DNA from: Neisseria dumasiana
GTDB lineage: Bacteria > Pseudomonadota > Gammaproteobacteria > Burkholderiales > Neisseriaceae
Direction of reading: 5' to 3'
Assembly: GCF_022870885.1 (NCBI RefSeq)
Contig: NZ_CP091509.1
Coordinates: forward strand, 124,001 to 188,000
DNA: 64,000 nt
Each line of letters starts with the position of its first letter. Position 1 is the first letter of the stretch. The notes beneath the pieces were generated by a model that did no database searches, was not told where the DNA came from, and saw only the letters and a program-made list of their open reading frames with translations. Made by a program: the position numbers and the translations under genes. This document shows positions 40,801-50,860 of the stretch, one piece after another.

Positions 40801-42147
40801 ATGAACCATAAAAATGTTCACACCAATGTTAAACCCCGTCTGCTGGCAGTTTCTGTTGCAGCCGGTTTGATGGTTTTAGCTTCTGGCGCACAAGCCAATG
40901 TGGCTTATGTAACCGGCACCAAAAGCAGTGTCGATTATGTGAGCGTAGGCGGCGCAACCAATAACCCTAACCCCTCTGCAAACGGCAATAAAGACAGCTT
41001 GGGCGCAAGCGGCCGTTACGGCGTGGCCGTCGGCTGGAATGCTGCGGCCAAAGACCAAAGCACCATCGCCATCGGCACCGGCACCAATGCCAATCTGAAC
41101 GCCGGCGTTGCCATCGGTTCTTTGGCACAATCTAACGGCGTTGCCGCTACCGCTTTGGGCGGTCAGGCCAATGCCGGTGCTTACGCCTCTACCGCTATCG
41201 GCCGTCAAGCCAAATCTACCGGCGGTTCGAGCACTGCCGTAGGTACTAATGCCGCTGCCTCTGCTTCTTACGCTGCCGGTTTCGGCGGCGGCGCCCAAGC
41301 CAGCGGAAACTTTGCAACTGCTTTGGGCAGCCAATCTAAAGCAACCGATGTAAGCGCTACCGCTGTCGGCAGCAGCGCGAATGCCAGCGGAATCGCTGCA
41401 ACCAGCGTAGGCGCAAACGCCCAAGCCTCTGCAGTGGCTTCAACTGCTTTGGGTAACGCTGCCAAAGCAAGCGGTGCCAATGCCGTTGCCATCGGTCGCA
41501 ATTCCAACGCTTCTTCTGCCAACAGCATTGCCCAAGGCACCAGCGCCCAAGCAACTGCTTTGAATGCCGTTGCCATCGGTAACGGTGCGGTATCGTCTCA
41601 CGCCGGTTCGGTAGCTTTGGGTTCTGCCTCTAGAACTGCTCCTGCCCAAGGCACAAACAGCGCCACAGTAGGCTCGCTGACTTACGGCGGCTTTGCCGGT
41701 ACTGCTCCTGTGGGTACGGTAAGCGTGGGTTCTTCAGGTGCCGAGCGTACCGTCACCAACGTAGCGGCAGGCCGCATTACGGCAAACAGCACCGATGCCA
41801 TCAACGGCAGCCAACTGCACAGCCTGTCTGAAAAAGTAAACCAAAACGGCGGCAACATCACCAACATCAACAATCAAATCACCAACATCAACAACCGTGT
41901 GGGTGATTTGGACAAAGACCTGCGTGCGGGTATCGCCGGTGCTACTGCCATCGGCTTCCTGCAACGTCCGAACGAAGCCGGTAAGAGCTTGGTATCTGCC
42001 GCTGTGGGCGGTTACAAAAACCAACAGGCTTTGGCTTTGGGCTATGCGCACAACTCTGACAACAACAAGTGGTCTACCAAGTTCGGTGTGGGCGTAAACA
42101 CCCGTAAAGACGTGAACTGGGGCGCCAGCTTGGGTTACCAGTGGTAA
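40801..42147 (+). CDS. Trimeric autotransporter adhesin (YadA-like)
   Basis: 448 residues. A signal peptide ends 'VLASGAQA'. Residues 33 to about 290 form a head of 14-16-residue left-handed beta-roll repeats with the pattern A-x-A-x-G ('TAIGRQAKSTGGSSTAVGT'). A neck ('ITANSTDAINGSQLHSLSE') leads to a very short coiled-coil stalk ('GNITNINNQITNINNRV') and the C-terminal YadA anchor ending 'WGASLGYQW'. Three chains form one outer-membrane barrel. With a head but almost no stalk, the adhesin should sit close to the membrane. It is followed by a BamE-like gene, as seen for other trimeric autotransporters. Confidence 0.93.
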   Translation: MNHKNVHTNVKPRLLAVSVAAGLMVLASGAQANVAYVTGTKSSVDYVSVGGATNNPNPSANGNKDSLGASGRYGVAVGWNAAAKDQSTIAIGTGTNANLNAGVAIGSLAQSNGVAATALGGQANAGAYASTAIGRQAKSTGGSSTAVGTNAAASASYAAGFGGGAQASGNFATALGSQSKATDVSATAVGSSANASGIAATSVGANAQASAVASTALGNAAKASGANAVAIGRNSNASSANSIAQGTSAQATALNAVAIGNGAVSSHAGSVALGSASRTAPAQGTNSATVGSLTYGGFAGTAPVGTVSVGSSGAERTVTNVAAGRITANSTDAINGSQLHSLSEKVNQNGGNITNINNQITNINNRVGDLDKDLRAGIAGATAIGFLQRPNEAGKSLVSAAVGGYKNQQALALGYAHNSDNNKWSTKFGVGVNTRKDVNWGASLGYQW

Positions 42148-42230
42148 TGACCTGCGGGGCCGTCTGAAACGGGCGGCCTGTTTGAGCTAAAGAACGAATC
42201 GAATCAAAGAATGATCGAAAGGAAATCATA

Positions 42231-42698
42231 ATGAAACTGTCTGCATTGATTTTACCTCTGGCAGCTGCACTGACACTGGCAGCTTGCGGCAACCTGAGCA
42301 AAGTAAGCAAAGACGGCATGACCGACAACCCGGTATGGCCCAACCCTGAAAAAACCACTTTCCGCCACAGCGGTTCGCAACACGGCTCTTGGCCCAACTG
42401 GGATAACGTGCGCCAAATCGAAGCCGGTATGAACAAAGACCAGATCTACAACCTGATCGGCCGCCCGCACTTCAACGAAGGCCAATACTTCGTGCGCGAG
42501 TGGGACTACCTGTTCAACTACCGCGAAGACGGCCAACACAAAACTTGCCAATACAAAATCTTGTTTGACAAGAAAATGAACGCACAAAGCTTCTTCTGGC
42601 TGCCGGAAGGCTGCGGCCCGAAAGCCAAAGCACCCGAAGTTGTGCGCGAAGTGATCATCCGCGAAGTGGAAACTTCTCCGAAGCGCATCCGCCAATAA
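42231..42698 (+). CDS. BamE/SmpA-OmlA-like lipoprotein
   Basis: 155 residues. Lipobox 'LTLAACGNLS', then a SmpA/OmlA fold: 'QIEAGMNKDQIYNLIGRPHF' and 'EWDYLFNYREDGQHKTCQYKI', shortened to 'REWDYLFNYREDG'. BamE assists outer-membrane barrel assembly. Being encoded 83 bp after a trimeric autotransporter suggests a dedicated helper, like SadB or TpgA elsewhere; alternatively it is the general BamE. AAGGAAATC precedes the ATG. The next gene starts 6 nt after its stop. Confidence 0.82.
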   Translation: MKLSALILPLAAALTLAACGNLSKVSKDGMTDNPVWPNPEKTTFRHSGSQHGSWPNWDNVRQIEAGMNKDQIYNLIGRPHFNEGQYFVREWDYLFNYREDGQHKTCQYKILFDKKMNAQSFFWLPEGCGPKAKAPEVVREVIIREVETSPKRIRQ

Positions 42699-42704
42699 TT
42701 TGTG

Positions 42705-43124
42705 ATGAAAACTGTTGCAGTTATTGCCGCCGTGCTGCTCGGCCTGAGCGTTCATGCTCAGGCGGGCAGCACGCCGCATTTGAAGCGTAAAGCGGTGGTG
42801 CATACCGACAGGGCGGAATTGTGTTTGGAAAACAACCGCTGCTACCCTGTGTTAATCGGTAAAACCACACCCAAGGGTACGTTCGACCTGAATATCGTCA
42901 AAACCAACTGGCGCGGCTATGGCGGCGATGTGATGAAATTCAAAGAAGAAGGCGACTTTATGTTCGCCGTTCACCGCGTGTGGACGCTCAAACCCGAAGA
43001 GCGGCGTTTGGAAAGAATCGCTTCTTCGCGAGTAAAAGACCGTATCATGACCAACGGCTGCATCAATGTAACCGATGATGTTTACGAAAAACTCAAAGCC
43101 TATTTCGTGCTCGAAGTATTGTAA
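42705..43124 (+). CDS. YkuD-like (L,D-transpeptidase fold) secreted protein
   Basis: 139 residues from the ATG at 42705 (GTG at 42702 is alternative). Signal peptide ending 'SVHAQA'. The C-terminal part has 'FAVHRVW' and 'DRIMTNGCINVTDDVYEKL', matching the YkuD core H...[ST]-H-G-C-h-N except that the histidine before Gly-Cys is Asn. The cysteine nucleophile is present. L,D-transpeptidases cross-link peptidoglycan or attach proteins to it; activity here is uncertain because of the substitution. It is probably cotranscribed with the BamE-like gene and perhaps the adhesin. Confidence 0.72.
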   Translation: MKTVAVIAAVLLGLSVHAQAGSTPHLKRKAVVHTDRAELCLENNRCYPVLIGKTTPKGTFDLNIVKTNWRGYGGDVMKFKEEGDFMFAVHRVWTLKPEERRLERIASSRVKDRIMTNGCINVTDDVYEKLKAYFVLEVL

Positions 43125-43150
43125 TGCTTGAGAACAAGGCAACCATATCA

Positions 43151-43183
43151 AAAGGCCGTCTGAAATATTTCAGACGGCCTTTG
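43151..43183. terminator. Inverted uptake-sequence terminator
   Basis: AAAGGCCGTCTGAAA-TA-TTTCAGACGGCCTTTG in the convergent gap between the YkuD-like gene and betT; ends both. Confidence 0.85.
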
Positions 43184-43205
43184 TTTTCTTACCGCATTGT
43201 GCGTA

Positions 43206-45218
43206 TCAACGCTCGAAGTGCAGGAACTGCATGTGCCGTTCGTATTGGTTCAGAATGTCGATAATAATCTGCTCTTTGGTGTAGCCGACGATATCGTAAT
43301 CCTGACTGCCTTCGCTCAAAAACACCTCGGCGCGATAATATTTATCCTGTTCGCTTCTGGGCGCGATATTACCGGCCTGACCGAGTGCAAACACGGGTTT
43401 GATGGCTTCTATCAGCCGCACTTCATAAAGAAAATCCACTTCTTCGCCGTGCAGCACTTCCAGCTTGAATACATGTTTTTCTTTATCTTCCGTAAGCTTG
43501 GTTTCAATGCCTTTTTCCTGTAACTCGTGCGCCACTTCGAGCATGGCCGGTTGCAGCGTTTTGATCATAAAGCGCAAAGCGGTTTTCGCACTGGGAAAAT
43601 CAACCAAACGGCTCAAGCGGTTGCGCCAGTTGCGGCCGTCGTCGAGCACCATCGCTTTGTCGATTTGCGTGGCTTTGCGTTTATTGCCTTCTTGGCGCAG
43701 GCAGATCCACATCGAAATCATATACACCACCAACACCAGCGAGAACGGCAACCCTGCCACCACCGACACCGATTGCAGCGAGCTGAAACCGCCGGCAAAC
43801 AGCAGGCCGAGCGTAATCAGGCCGGTGGCCGCCGCCCAGAACAAACGCAGCCAAATCGGCGCGTCGGCACCTGAAGCCAGATTGCGCGAACTCAGATTTG
43901 CCAACACCAGCGCTCCCGAATCGGCCGAAGTCACAAAGAAAATCAGCCCGATAATCACCGCCAGAAACGACCACAGCGAAGCGAGCGGATAATGTTCAAA
44001 CAGTGCAAACATGCCCATTGCCGGGTTTTCCAACGCGGTTTTGCCCAACTCGACCGCGCCGTTGCTCACCAATTCGATCGCGCTGTTGCCGAAAATCGAG
44101 AACCACGCAAAGATAAAGCCGAGCGGGATAAACATCACGCCGAACACAAATTCGCGCAGGGTGCGGCCGCGCGAAATGCGGGCGATAAACAGGCCGACAA
44201 ACGGCGCCCACGCCACCCACCACGCCCAGAAGAAAATCGTCCAAGCCGATTTCCATTCCGCGCCTTTCTCGCCCGTGTAGGCATACACTTGAAAGGTTTT
44301 GCCAAGCAGGGTTTGGAAATAATCGCCGATGTTTTCGGTGAGCGCGTTCAGCAGAAAAACCGACGAACCCATCACCAGCAGCGCAATCAGCAAAAAGGTT
44401 GCACCCAGCATATTGATTTCAGACAACCGCCGCACGCCGCGTTCCACGCCCGACATGGCCGACAGCCCCGCCACCACCACCACTGAAATGATAATGGCCG
44501 CCTGCACAAACTGGCTGGCGGGAATACCGAACACATGGCTCAAACCCGCATTCGCCTGCAATACGCCGATACCCAAGCTGGTGGCGATACCCAACAGCGT
44601 ACACACCACACCGAACGTATCCACCGTATTGCCCAGCCAGCCGTCGGTGCGTTTTTGGCCGAACACCGGCACCAATGCGCTGCGCAGAGCCAGCGGCATG
44701 TCTTTACGGTAGGCGAAATAAGCCAAAGCCATACCGATTAAGGCGTAGATGCCCCAACCGTGCAGCCCCCAATGCAGAAAGGTTTGCGACAAGGCCTCAC
44801 GCGCCGCTTCGGGCGTGCCGCCTTCGCCGGTATTGGGCGTGAGATAGTGTGCCAGCGGTTCGGACGCGCCGAAAAACAGCAAATCAATGCCGATGCCCGC
44901 CGAAAACAACATCGCCGCCCACGCTAAAAAAGGGAAATCGGGTTTGTCTTGATCTTTGCCCAGCTTGATGTCGCCGTAGCGGGAAAAGCCGACAAACAGC
45001 GAAAAAATCGAATATGCCGCCACTACCAGCATGTAATACCAGCCGAAATGATCGGATACCCAGCGCAGCGAGCTGCCGAGCACGTTTTCGCCGATTTCCG
45101 GAAACAGAATGGTAAACAGAATCAGAGCGATAGAAATCACCGAAGCGGCGGTGAAAACGGTTTTGTTCACCGCCAGCTTGGGCGCGTCTGCCGCCGTGGA
45201 ATTGGGTGCACTGTGCAT
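43206..45218 (-). CDS. betT: Choline/betaine BCCT transporter, BetT-like
   Basis: 670 residues with about twelve membrane helices and the BCCT core ('SDHFGWYYMLVVAAYSIFSL', 'FLHWGLHGWGIYALIGMAL'). The 'WTIFFWAWWVAWAPFVGLF' stretch contains the aromatic box of helix 8 that binds trimethylammonium groups. A C-terminal cytoplasmic extension of about 150 residues is typical of BetT. The gene for choline dehydrogenase lies just upstream on the same strand, so choline uptake for betaine synthesis is the likely role. Confidence 0.93.
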   Translation of the reverse strand: MHSAPNSTAADAPKLAVNKTVFTAASVISIALILFTILFPEIGENVLGSSLRWVSDHFGWYYMLVVAAYSIFSLFVGFSRYGDIKLGKDQDKPDFPFLAWAAMLFSAGIGIDLLFFGASEPLAHYLTPNTGEGGTPEAAREALSQTFLHWGLHGWGIYALIGMALAYFAYRKDMPLALRSALVPVFGQKRTDGWLGNTVDTFGVVCTLLGIATSLGIGVLQANAGLSHVFGIPASQFVQAAIIISVVVVAGLSAMSGVERGVRRLSEINMLGATFLLIALLVMGSSVFLLNALTENIGDYFQTLLGKTFQVYAYTGEKGAEWKSAWTIFFWAWWVAWAPFVGLFIARISRGRTLREFVFGVMFIPLGFIFAWFSIFGNSAIELVSNGAVELGKTALENPAMGMFALFEHYPLASLWSFLAVIIGLIFFVTSADSGALVLANLSSRNLASGADAPIWLRLFWAAATGLITLGLLFAGGFSSLQSVSVVAGLPFSLVLVVYMISMWICLRQEGNKRKATQIDKAMVLDDGRNWRNRLSRLVDFPSAKTALRFMIKTLQPAMLEVAHELQEKGIETKLTEDKEKHVFKLEVLHGEEVDFLYEVRLIEAIKPVFALGQAGNIAPRSEQDKYYRAEVFLSEGSQDYDIVGYTKEQIIIDILNQYERHMQFLHFER

Positions 45219-45350
45219 GTATCCTCCTTTTTATGGTTTTTATGTTTTCAGACGGCCTCTCACACCGGTCTGCTTGCTATTAAAGGCCGTCTGAATCCTC
45301 GACTCGCTGAAATCGAAAATATTCGGGCTGATTGCTTATCCGTCCGATAA

Positions 45351-45380
45351 GGCCGTCTGAAAACACGATTCAGACGGCCT
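45351..45380. terminator. Inverted uptake-sequence terminator after betA
   Basis: GGCCGTCTGAAAA and TTCAGACGGCC 11 bp past the betA stop; the gap to betT holds two more uptake sequences. Confidence 0.75.
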
Positions 45381-45390
45381 CAACCAGCCC

Positions 45391-47079
45391 TTACGCCCTG
45401 CGCTTCGGTTCGCCGCGTATCGGCGCGCCGTCGGCCACATAATAATCCGCCGTCGATTTCGGCAACGGCTGGCGGCCGCGGATTTTGTCGGCGATTTTCT
45501 CTGCCAGCATAATCGTCGTGGCGTTCAGATTGCCCGTGATGATGTTCGGCATAATCGACGCATCCACCACGCGCAGGCCGTCGATGCCGTGCACGCGGCC
45601 TTCGCCGTCCACCACCGCATCGTTGCTCTCGCCCATCGCGCAGGTGCACGAAGGGTGGTAGGCCGTTTCGGCGTGTTGGCGCACATATTCGTCGAGCTGC
45701 TCGTCGGTTTGGATGTTTTCAGACGGCGTGATCACCGCGCCGCGATAGCGGTCGAGCGCGGGCTGGTTCATGATTTCGCGCGTGATGCGGATGGCGGCGC
45801 GGAACTCTTCCCAATCCTGTTCGTGGCTCATGTAGTTGAACAAAATGCTCGGATGCTCCGCCGGATTGCGCGATTTCAGCTTGATGCGGCCGCGGCTGGG
45901 CGAGCGCATCGAGCCGACGTGCGCCTGAAAACTGTGCGACTTGCTGGCGTTGCGGCCGTCGTAGCGCACGGCAATCGGCAGAAAGTGATATTGGATATTC
46001 GGCCACTCGAATTTTTCATGCGAACGGATAAAGCCGCCGCCTTCAAAATGATTGGTCGCGCCCAAGCCCGTACCCAACAACAGCCATTCCGCGCCGATGG
46101 CAGGCTTGTTCCACCAATTCGTTGCCGGCGCAATCGACACCGGCTCTTTGCACTCATACTGCATGTAAAGCTCGAGATGGTCTTGCAGATTGTTGCCCAC
46201 ACCCGGCAAATCCAACACCTCGCTCACACCCGCCTCACGCAGCCATTCGCCCGGGCCGACGCCGCTGCGTTGCAGAATCTGCGGCGACGCAATCGCCCCC
46301 GCACACAGCAGCACTTCGCGGCGCACTTCGATGCTGTGCGTTTGGTTTTGATGGCTAAAGCGCACGCCGCGCGCGCGTTTGCCGTCAAACAGAATCGTAT
46401 CGGTGAGCGCGCCGGTGAGAATCGTGAGCCGCTCGCGGTGTTTTGCCATATCCAGATAACCGCGTGCGGTAGAAGCACGGCGGCCGCGCGGCGTCACAAA
46501 CCTGTCCATCGGGCCGAAGCCTTCCTGCTGATAGCCGTTCAAATCGTCGGTGCGCGGATAGCCCGCATCCACGCCTGCCTGAATCATGGCCTCAAACAAC
46601 GGGTTCACATTCGGTTTGGCAGTAGTTACATGAATCGGGCCGCTGCCGCCGTGGTAATCGTTTTCGCCCGCATCGCGGTGTTCGGCCTTTTTGAAATAAG
46701 GCAGGCAGTCGAGATACGTCCAGTCTTCCAAACCGGGGATTTTCGCCCAATGATCGAAATCCAGCGCATTGCCGCGGATATAGCACATACCGTTAATCAG
46801 CGAAGAACCGCCCAAACCCTTGCCGCGCCCGCAATCCATACGGCGGTTGTTCATAAACGGCTCGGGGTCGGTTTTGTAGCCCCAGTTATAAGTCAAACCT
46901 TGCAGCGGCATCGCCAGCGCAGCGGGCATCTGCGTGCGGAAATCCAAACGGTAGTCGGGCAGGCCGGCTTCGAGCAGCAGCACCGATACATTTTCGTCTT
47001 CCGTCAGCCGCGCCGCCAACACATTGCCCGCACTGCCCGCGCCGATGATAATGTAGTCGTAAGTGGATTTTAGGGTCAT
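45391..47079 (-). CDS. betA: Choline dehydrogenase
   Basis: 562 residues, a GMC-family flavoprotein. '[18 protein letters not shown]' is the FAD-binding motif, '[20 protein letters not shown]' the first GMC signature and '[15 protein letters not shown]' the second. The active-site region is '[14 protein letters not shown]', with '[16 protein letters not shown]' near the end. It oxidises choline to betaine aldehyde and can take it to betaine. Normal length. It is separated from betB by an unrelated gene. Confidence 0.95.
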   Translation of the reverse strand: MTLKSTYDYIIIGAGSAGNVLAARLTEDENVSVLLLEAGLPDYRLDFRTQMPAALAMPLQGLTYNWGYKTDPEPFMNNRRMDCGRGKGLGGSSLINGMCYIRGNALDFDHWAKIPGLEDWTYLDCLPYFKKAEHRDAGENDYHGGSGPIHVTTAKPNVNPLFEAMIQAGVDAGYPRTDDLNGYQQEGFGPMDRFVTPRGRRASTARGYLDMAKHRERLTILTGALTDTILFDGKRARGVRFSHQNQTHSIEVRREVLLCAGAIASPQILQRSGVGPGEWLREAGVSEVLDLPGVGNNLQDHLELYMQYECKEPVSIAPATNWWNKPAIGAEWLLLGTGLGATNHFEGGGFIRSHEKFEWPNIQYHFLPIAVRYDGRNASKSHSFQAHVGSMRSPSRGRIKLKSRNPAEHPSILFNYMSHEQDWEEFRAAIRITREIMNQPALDRYRGAVITPSENIQTDEQLDEYVRQHAETAYHPSCTCAMGESNDAVVDGEGRVHGIDGLRVVDASIMPNIITGNLNATTIMLAEKIADKIRGRQPLPKSTADYYVADGAPIRGEPKRRA

Positions 47080-47228
47080 GGGTTTCCTTTTTAGTGTGTG
47101 GTTTTCAGACGGCCTTTATGTTTGCAGGCCGTCTGAAACAGATTTTGAAACGGATCATGTTCGGGTTTCATCGTCATGATCTTTTGCTAAAAGGCCGTCT
47201 GAAAAACCGCATCAGGCGGTTGCCGTCT

Positions 47229-48140
47229 TCAGGTGTCTGAACTTTTGCCGTTCTGCTTTTCCGCTTGGTTCGGCTGTTTTTTCTTCGCCCTGCTTTTACT
47301 CTCAGGCAGCCACGGATTCAAACCTCTCTGCTCAATTTCGGGCTGCCATATTTGAATGATGGCCTTTACTTCTTCCCGGTCGTAGCGGTTTATTTTGACA
47401 GCCAAGCGGTTCCACTGGTCTTGGCTCAAATGAAGAACCGCCCAACAGATTAAATAAGGGATATGTGATTCGCGGTCAGGCTCCTCGCAATACCTGACTT
47501 CCTGTTCAAGATGTGCCAATCTCTTCTGCAACTGAGAACTTGGCAACGGCGGCGGATACCAAACTTCCACACCATGATCGGCCAGCTCGTTGCAACAGGC
47601 TTGCACGGCATAACGCAATGTTTTTTGCAACTCGAAATCACCGAACTGCGGCGCTATCCTATCCCATTGCGCCTGATTAATCTTGGGCAGAATCTTTTTG
47701 TATGCCGGCCAAAAAACACGGGCATGACCCGATGCCATCAGTTCTATTACGGCATCCAATTTATCCCGGTCGGAACCGCACATCTTTCCCAGCCAGCTTG
47801 CCGCCCATAGTTTTGCCTGATGAAGGGCTTGCTCCGTGCTCCCCGGCGTTTCTTCCTGCGTATCCGGAACGGCATGGAAAACAGCCATTACCTCAGTCCA
47901 CATTTTGGCGTGCCTGGCACGGATATGGTTGCCGATAGCATCGGTAAAGCTATGCAGCGCGTCCGGGTGTTCATGCTTAAGCGTGTTGATGATTTCGGCC
48001 GCGTGTTCGAGATAACCGTAAAGCTGTTTGTCGGTGGGGTGCGAATATTTGTTGGGCATAGGCCAATCCAAACCACGGTCACGCACGGCTTTTTCCAATG
48101 CAATTTTGGCCTGCTTAATTTGTTCGATTCTGTTTGCCAT
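47229..48140 (-). CDS. Unknown protein between betB and betA
   Basis: 303 residues from the ATG at 48140, supported by AAGGGAG 8 nt upstream; a frame extension to 48173 is not used. Not recognised. It is soluble, rich in Trp and helix-forming residues ('WASWLGKMCGSDRDKLDAVI', 'ARVFWPAYKKILPKINQAQW', 'LAHLEQEVRYCEEPDRES') and ends in a Lys/Gln-rich tail. The repeated 'QWDRIAPQ' / 'QWNRLAVK' spacing hints at two or three related helical units. Its position inside an otherwise standard choline locus is unusual; the canonical regulator BetI, a TetR protein, is absent, and nothing here looks like a DNA-binding domain. Confidence 0.7.
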   Translation of the reverse strand: MANRIEQIKQAKIALEKAVRDRGLDWPMPNKYSHPTDKQLYGYLEHAAEIINTLKHEHPDALHSFTDAIGNHIRARHAKMWTEVMAVFHAVPDTQEETPGSTEQALHQAKLWAASWLGKMCGSDRDKLDAVIELMASGHARVFWPAYKKILPKINQAQWDRIAPQFGDFELQKTLRYAVQACCNELADHGVEVWYPPPLPSSQLQKRLAHLEQEVRYCEEPDRESHIPYLICWAVLHLSQDQWNRLAVKINRYDREEVKAIIQIWQPEIEQRGLNPWLPESKSRAKKKQPNQAEKQNGKSSDT

Positions 48141-48202
48141 TATTTCACTCCCTTCCGCAAGGCAACCCGACATACTGAATTAACGCTTTTTTTCAGACGG
48201 CC

Positions 48203-49666
48203 TCAAAACACCGATTGATAATCCCCCAGCTCCACCAGCACCGATTTGGTTTGCGTGTAGTGCATCAGCGTTTGGATGCCGTTTTCGCGGCCGATGCCGG
48301 ATTGTTTGTAGCCGCCCACAGGCATTTGCGCGGGCGATTCGCCCCAGGCGTTGATCCAGCAGATGCCCGCCTGAAGTCTGCCGATGATGCGGTGGGCACG
48401 TTTGATGTCGGGCGTAACCACGCCTGCGGCCAAGCCGTATTCGGTGTGGTTGGCGCGCACGATCACTTCTTCTTCGGTGGTGTAGGCCAAAATGCTCATC
48501 ACGGGGCCGAAGATTTCTTCGCGGGTAATCGCCATATCGTCGGTGCAGTCGGTGAACACGGTAGGGGCAACATACGCACCGTGTTCCATGCCGTTTTCTT
48601 TCAGACGGCCTCCGCCCGCCAGCAGCCGTGCGCCTTCCGCTTTGCCTCGTTCAATGTAGCCCAGCACTTTTTCCATGTGCGCGAAACTGGCCAGCGGGCC
48701 GAAATTCACGTTGTGGTCGAGCGGGTTGCCGGCGCGGATGCGGGCTACGCGCTCCACCACTTTGGCTTCAAACGCTTCTTTTTTGTTCACCGGCACAAAC
48801 ACGCGCGTGCCGTTGGTGCAGACTTGGCCGGAGCTGTAAAAATTGGCCATCAGAGCGATGTCGGCGGCAAGGTTCAAATCGGCATCGTCGCAAATAATCA
48901 GCGGCGACTTGCCGCCCAGCTCCATCGTCACTTCTTTCAGGGAAGACGCGGCGGCTTGCGACATCACTTTTTTACCCGTCGCCACACCGCCGGTAAACGA
49001 CACTTTGGCAATCTGCGGATGGTTGCTCAAGGCCTCGCCCACGCGCCAATCGCCTTGAACCACATTAAACACGCCGTCGGGCAGACCGGCTTCGGTGAAA
49101 ATTTCCGCCAGTTTCAGCGCGCCGGTAGGCGTCACTTCGCTGGGCTTGAAAATCATGGCGTTACCCGCCGCCAACGCGGGCGCGGCTTTCCACATGGCAA
49201 TCTGAATCGGATAATTCCACGCGCCGATGCCGGCCACCACGCCCAACGGCTCTTGGCGGGTGTAGGCGAAAGCGGAATCGCGCAGGGGAATTTGGCGACC
49301 TTCGATCGCCTGCGCCAAACCCGCATAATATTCAATCACATCCGCGCCGGTAACGATATCGACATACAGGGTTTCAGACAGGGGCTTGCCGGTATCCAAG
49401 GTTTCGATGCGCGCCAATTCGTCGTTGCGTTCGCGCAAAATGGCCACGGCTTTGAGCAAAATGCGGCTGCGTTCCACGGCGGTCATCGCCGCCCAAACCT
49501 TTTGACCCGCCAAGGCCGTCTGAACGGCGGTTTCGATTTCTTCGGCACTGCTTTGCTGAACAGTAGATAAAACATCACCGTTGGCAGGGTTGATATTGCT
49601 GAATGTTTCGGCTTGGGAATCGGCGTTTACATAAGCGCCGTTGATGTATGCGGTGAGTATTTGCAT
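48203..49666 (-). CDS. betB: Betaine aldehyde dehydrogenase
   Basis: 487 residues from the ATG at 49666 (AGAGGT upstream); the open frame extends to 49714 without homology. Aldehyde dehydrogenase motifs: '[19 protein letters not shown]', general base in '[11 protein letters not shown]' and nucleophile in '[13 protein letters not shown]'. It converts betaine aldehyde to glycine betaine, an osmoprotectant. It is first on the betB-unknown-betA-betT strand. The 333-bp region upstream (49667-49999) holds one uptake sequence at 49888 and AT-rich promoter-like sequence, no gene. Confidence 0.93.
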   Translation of the reverse strand: MQILTAYINGAYVNADSQAETFSNINPANGDVLSTVQQSSAEEIETAVQTALAGQKVWAAMTAVERSRILLKAVAILRERNDELARIETLDTGKPLSETLYVDIVTGADVIEYYAGLAQAIEGRQIPLRDSAFAYTRQEPLGVVAGIGAWNYPIQIAMWKAAPALAAGNAMIFKPSEVTPTGALKLAEIFTEAGLPDGVFNVVQGDWRVGEALSNHPQIAKVSFTGGVATGKKVMSQAAASSLKEVTMELGGKSPLIICDDADLNLAADIALMANFYSSGQVCTNGTRVFVPVNKKEAFEAKVVERVARIRAGNPLDHNVNFGPLASFAHMEKVLGYIERGKAEGARLLAGGGRLKENGMEHGAYVAPTVFTDCTDDMAITREEIFGPVMSILAYTTEEEVIVRANHTEYGLAAGVVTPDIKRAHRIIGRLQAGICWINAWGESPAQMPVGGYKQSGIGRENGIQTLMHYTQTKSVLVELGDYQSVF

Positions 49667-49999
49667 GAAGAACCTCTCTTGTCTTGACCAATCGGACAGC
49701 CTGCCCGAACGCATCGCACGACACGGCAGTCAGGGTTTAGGCTCTGCAAACAGTATTGAAAAGCGGCTAACTGCCGTATATTGTGCGTAAAAGTGAATAT
49801 TTTTACCTTATTGAAGCGAATTTCATTTTTACCATAACATATTTTCATAGCTGTGTCATGGCAAAGCCCCAAGCCTGAAAGCCGTTTTTCAGACGGCCTT
49901 ACCGCACCTATCCGATAAATACACCGCGCCAACCGGCAACGGCGGGGTCAAAAATATGTTATAAAGGCATTTTCAAACCTACAAACTTGGAGCAACACG

Positions 50000-50683
50000 A
50001 TGGAACTCGTATTTATCCGCCACGGGCAAAGCGAATGGAACGCCAAAAACCTGTTCACCGGCTGGCGCGACGTGAAACTGAGCGAGCAGGGTTTGGCAGA
50101 AGCCGCCGCCGCCGGGCAAAAACTCAAAGAAAAAGGCTATCAGTTCGACATCGCCTTCACTTCCGCATTAACCCGTGCCATCAAAACCTGCAACATCGTG
50201 CTGGAAGAATCCGACCAACTGTGGGTTCCCCAAATCAAAACATGGCGTTTGAACGAACGCCACTACGGCCAACTTCAAGGCTTGGATAAAAAACAAACCG
50301 CCGAAAAATACGGCGACGACCAAGTGCACATTTGGCGCCGCAGCTACGACACCCTGCCGCCGCTGCTCGACCCCGCCGATGAGTTTTCCGCCCACAACGA
50401 CCGCCGCTACGCCCACCTGCCCGACGATGTGGTGCCCGACGGCGAAAACCTGAAAGTTACCCTCCAACGCGTGCTGCCTTTCTGGCACGACCAAATCGCC
50501 CCCGCCATTTTAAGCGGCAAACGCGTATTGGTAGCCGCCCACGGCAACAGCCTGCGCGCCTTGGTGAAACACATCGAAGGCATTTCCGACGACGACATCA
50601 TGGGCGTGGAAATCCCCACCGGCCAGCCTTTGGTTTATAAATTGGACGAAAATTTGAAAGTTGTGGATAAATTCTATCTGTAA
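50000..50683 (+). CDS. gpmA: 2,3-bisphosphoglycerate-dependent phosphoglycerate mutase
   Basis: 227 residues. The catalytic histidine lies in '[20 protein letters not shown]', with '[15 protein letters not shown]', '[13 protein letters not shown]' and '[17 protein letters not shown]' covering the other active-site residues. It interconverts 3- and 2-phosphoglycerate in glycolysis and gluconeogenesis. Complete and single, with its own terminator. Confidence 0.97.
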   Translation: MELVFIRHGQSEWNAKNLFTGWRDVKLSEQGLAEAAAAGQKLKEKGYQFDIAFTSALTRAIKTCNIVLEESDQLWVPQIKTWRLNERHYGQLQGLDKKQTAEKYGDDQVHIWRRSYDTLPPLLDPADEFSAHNDRRYAHLPDDVVPDGENLKVTLQRVLPFWHDQIAPAILSGKRVLVAAHGNSLRALVKHIEGISDDDIMGVEIPTGQPLVYKLDENLKVVDKFYL

Positions 50684-50709
50684 CCCCGCTTTCATCATCA
50701 ACATGCTTC

Positions 50710-50740
50710 GAGGCCGTCTGAAAAATATTCAGACGGCCTC
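50710..50740. terminator. Inverted uptake-sequence terminator after gpmA
   Basis: GAGGCCGTCTGAA-AAATA-TTCAGACGGCCTC followed by TTC. Confidence 0.8.
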
Positions 50741-50860
50741 TTCACATTAAATCCATTCATACATCCATGCAAATAACTCGTTTGCGCCTTGCCCGAAAAA
50801 CCTTCAAGATACGACCATCCGAATAAGCATCCGCAATTGATTTAACAACAGGAGTTGAAC

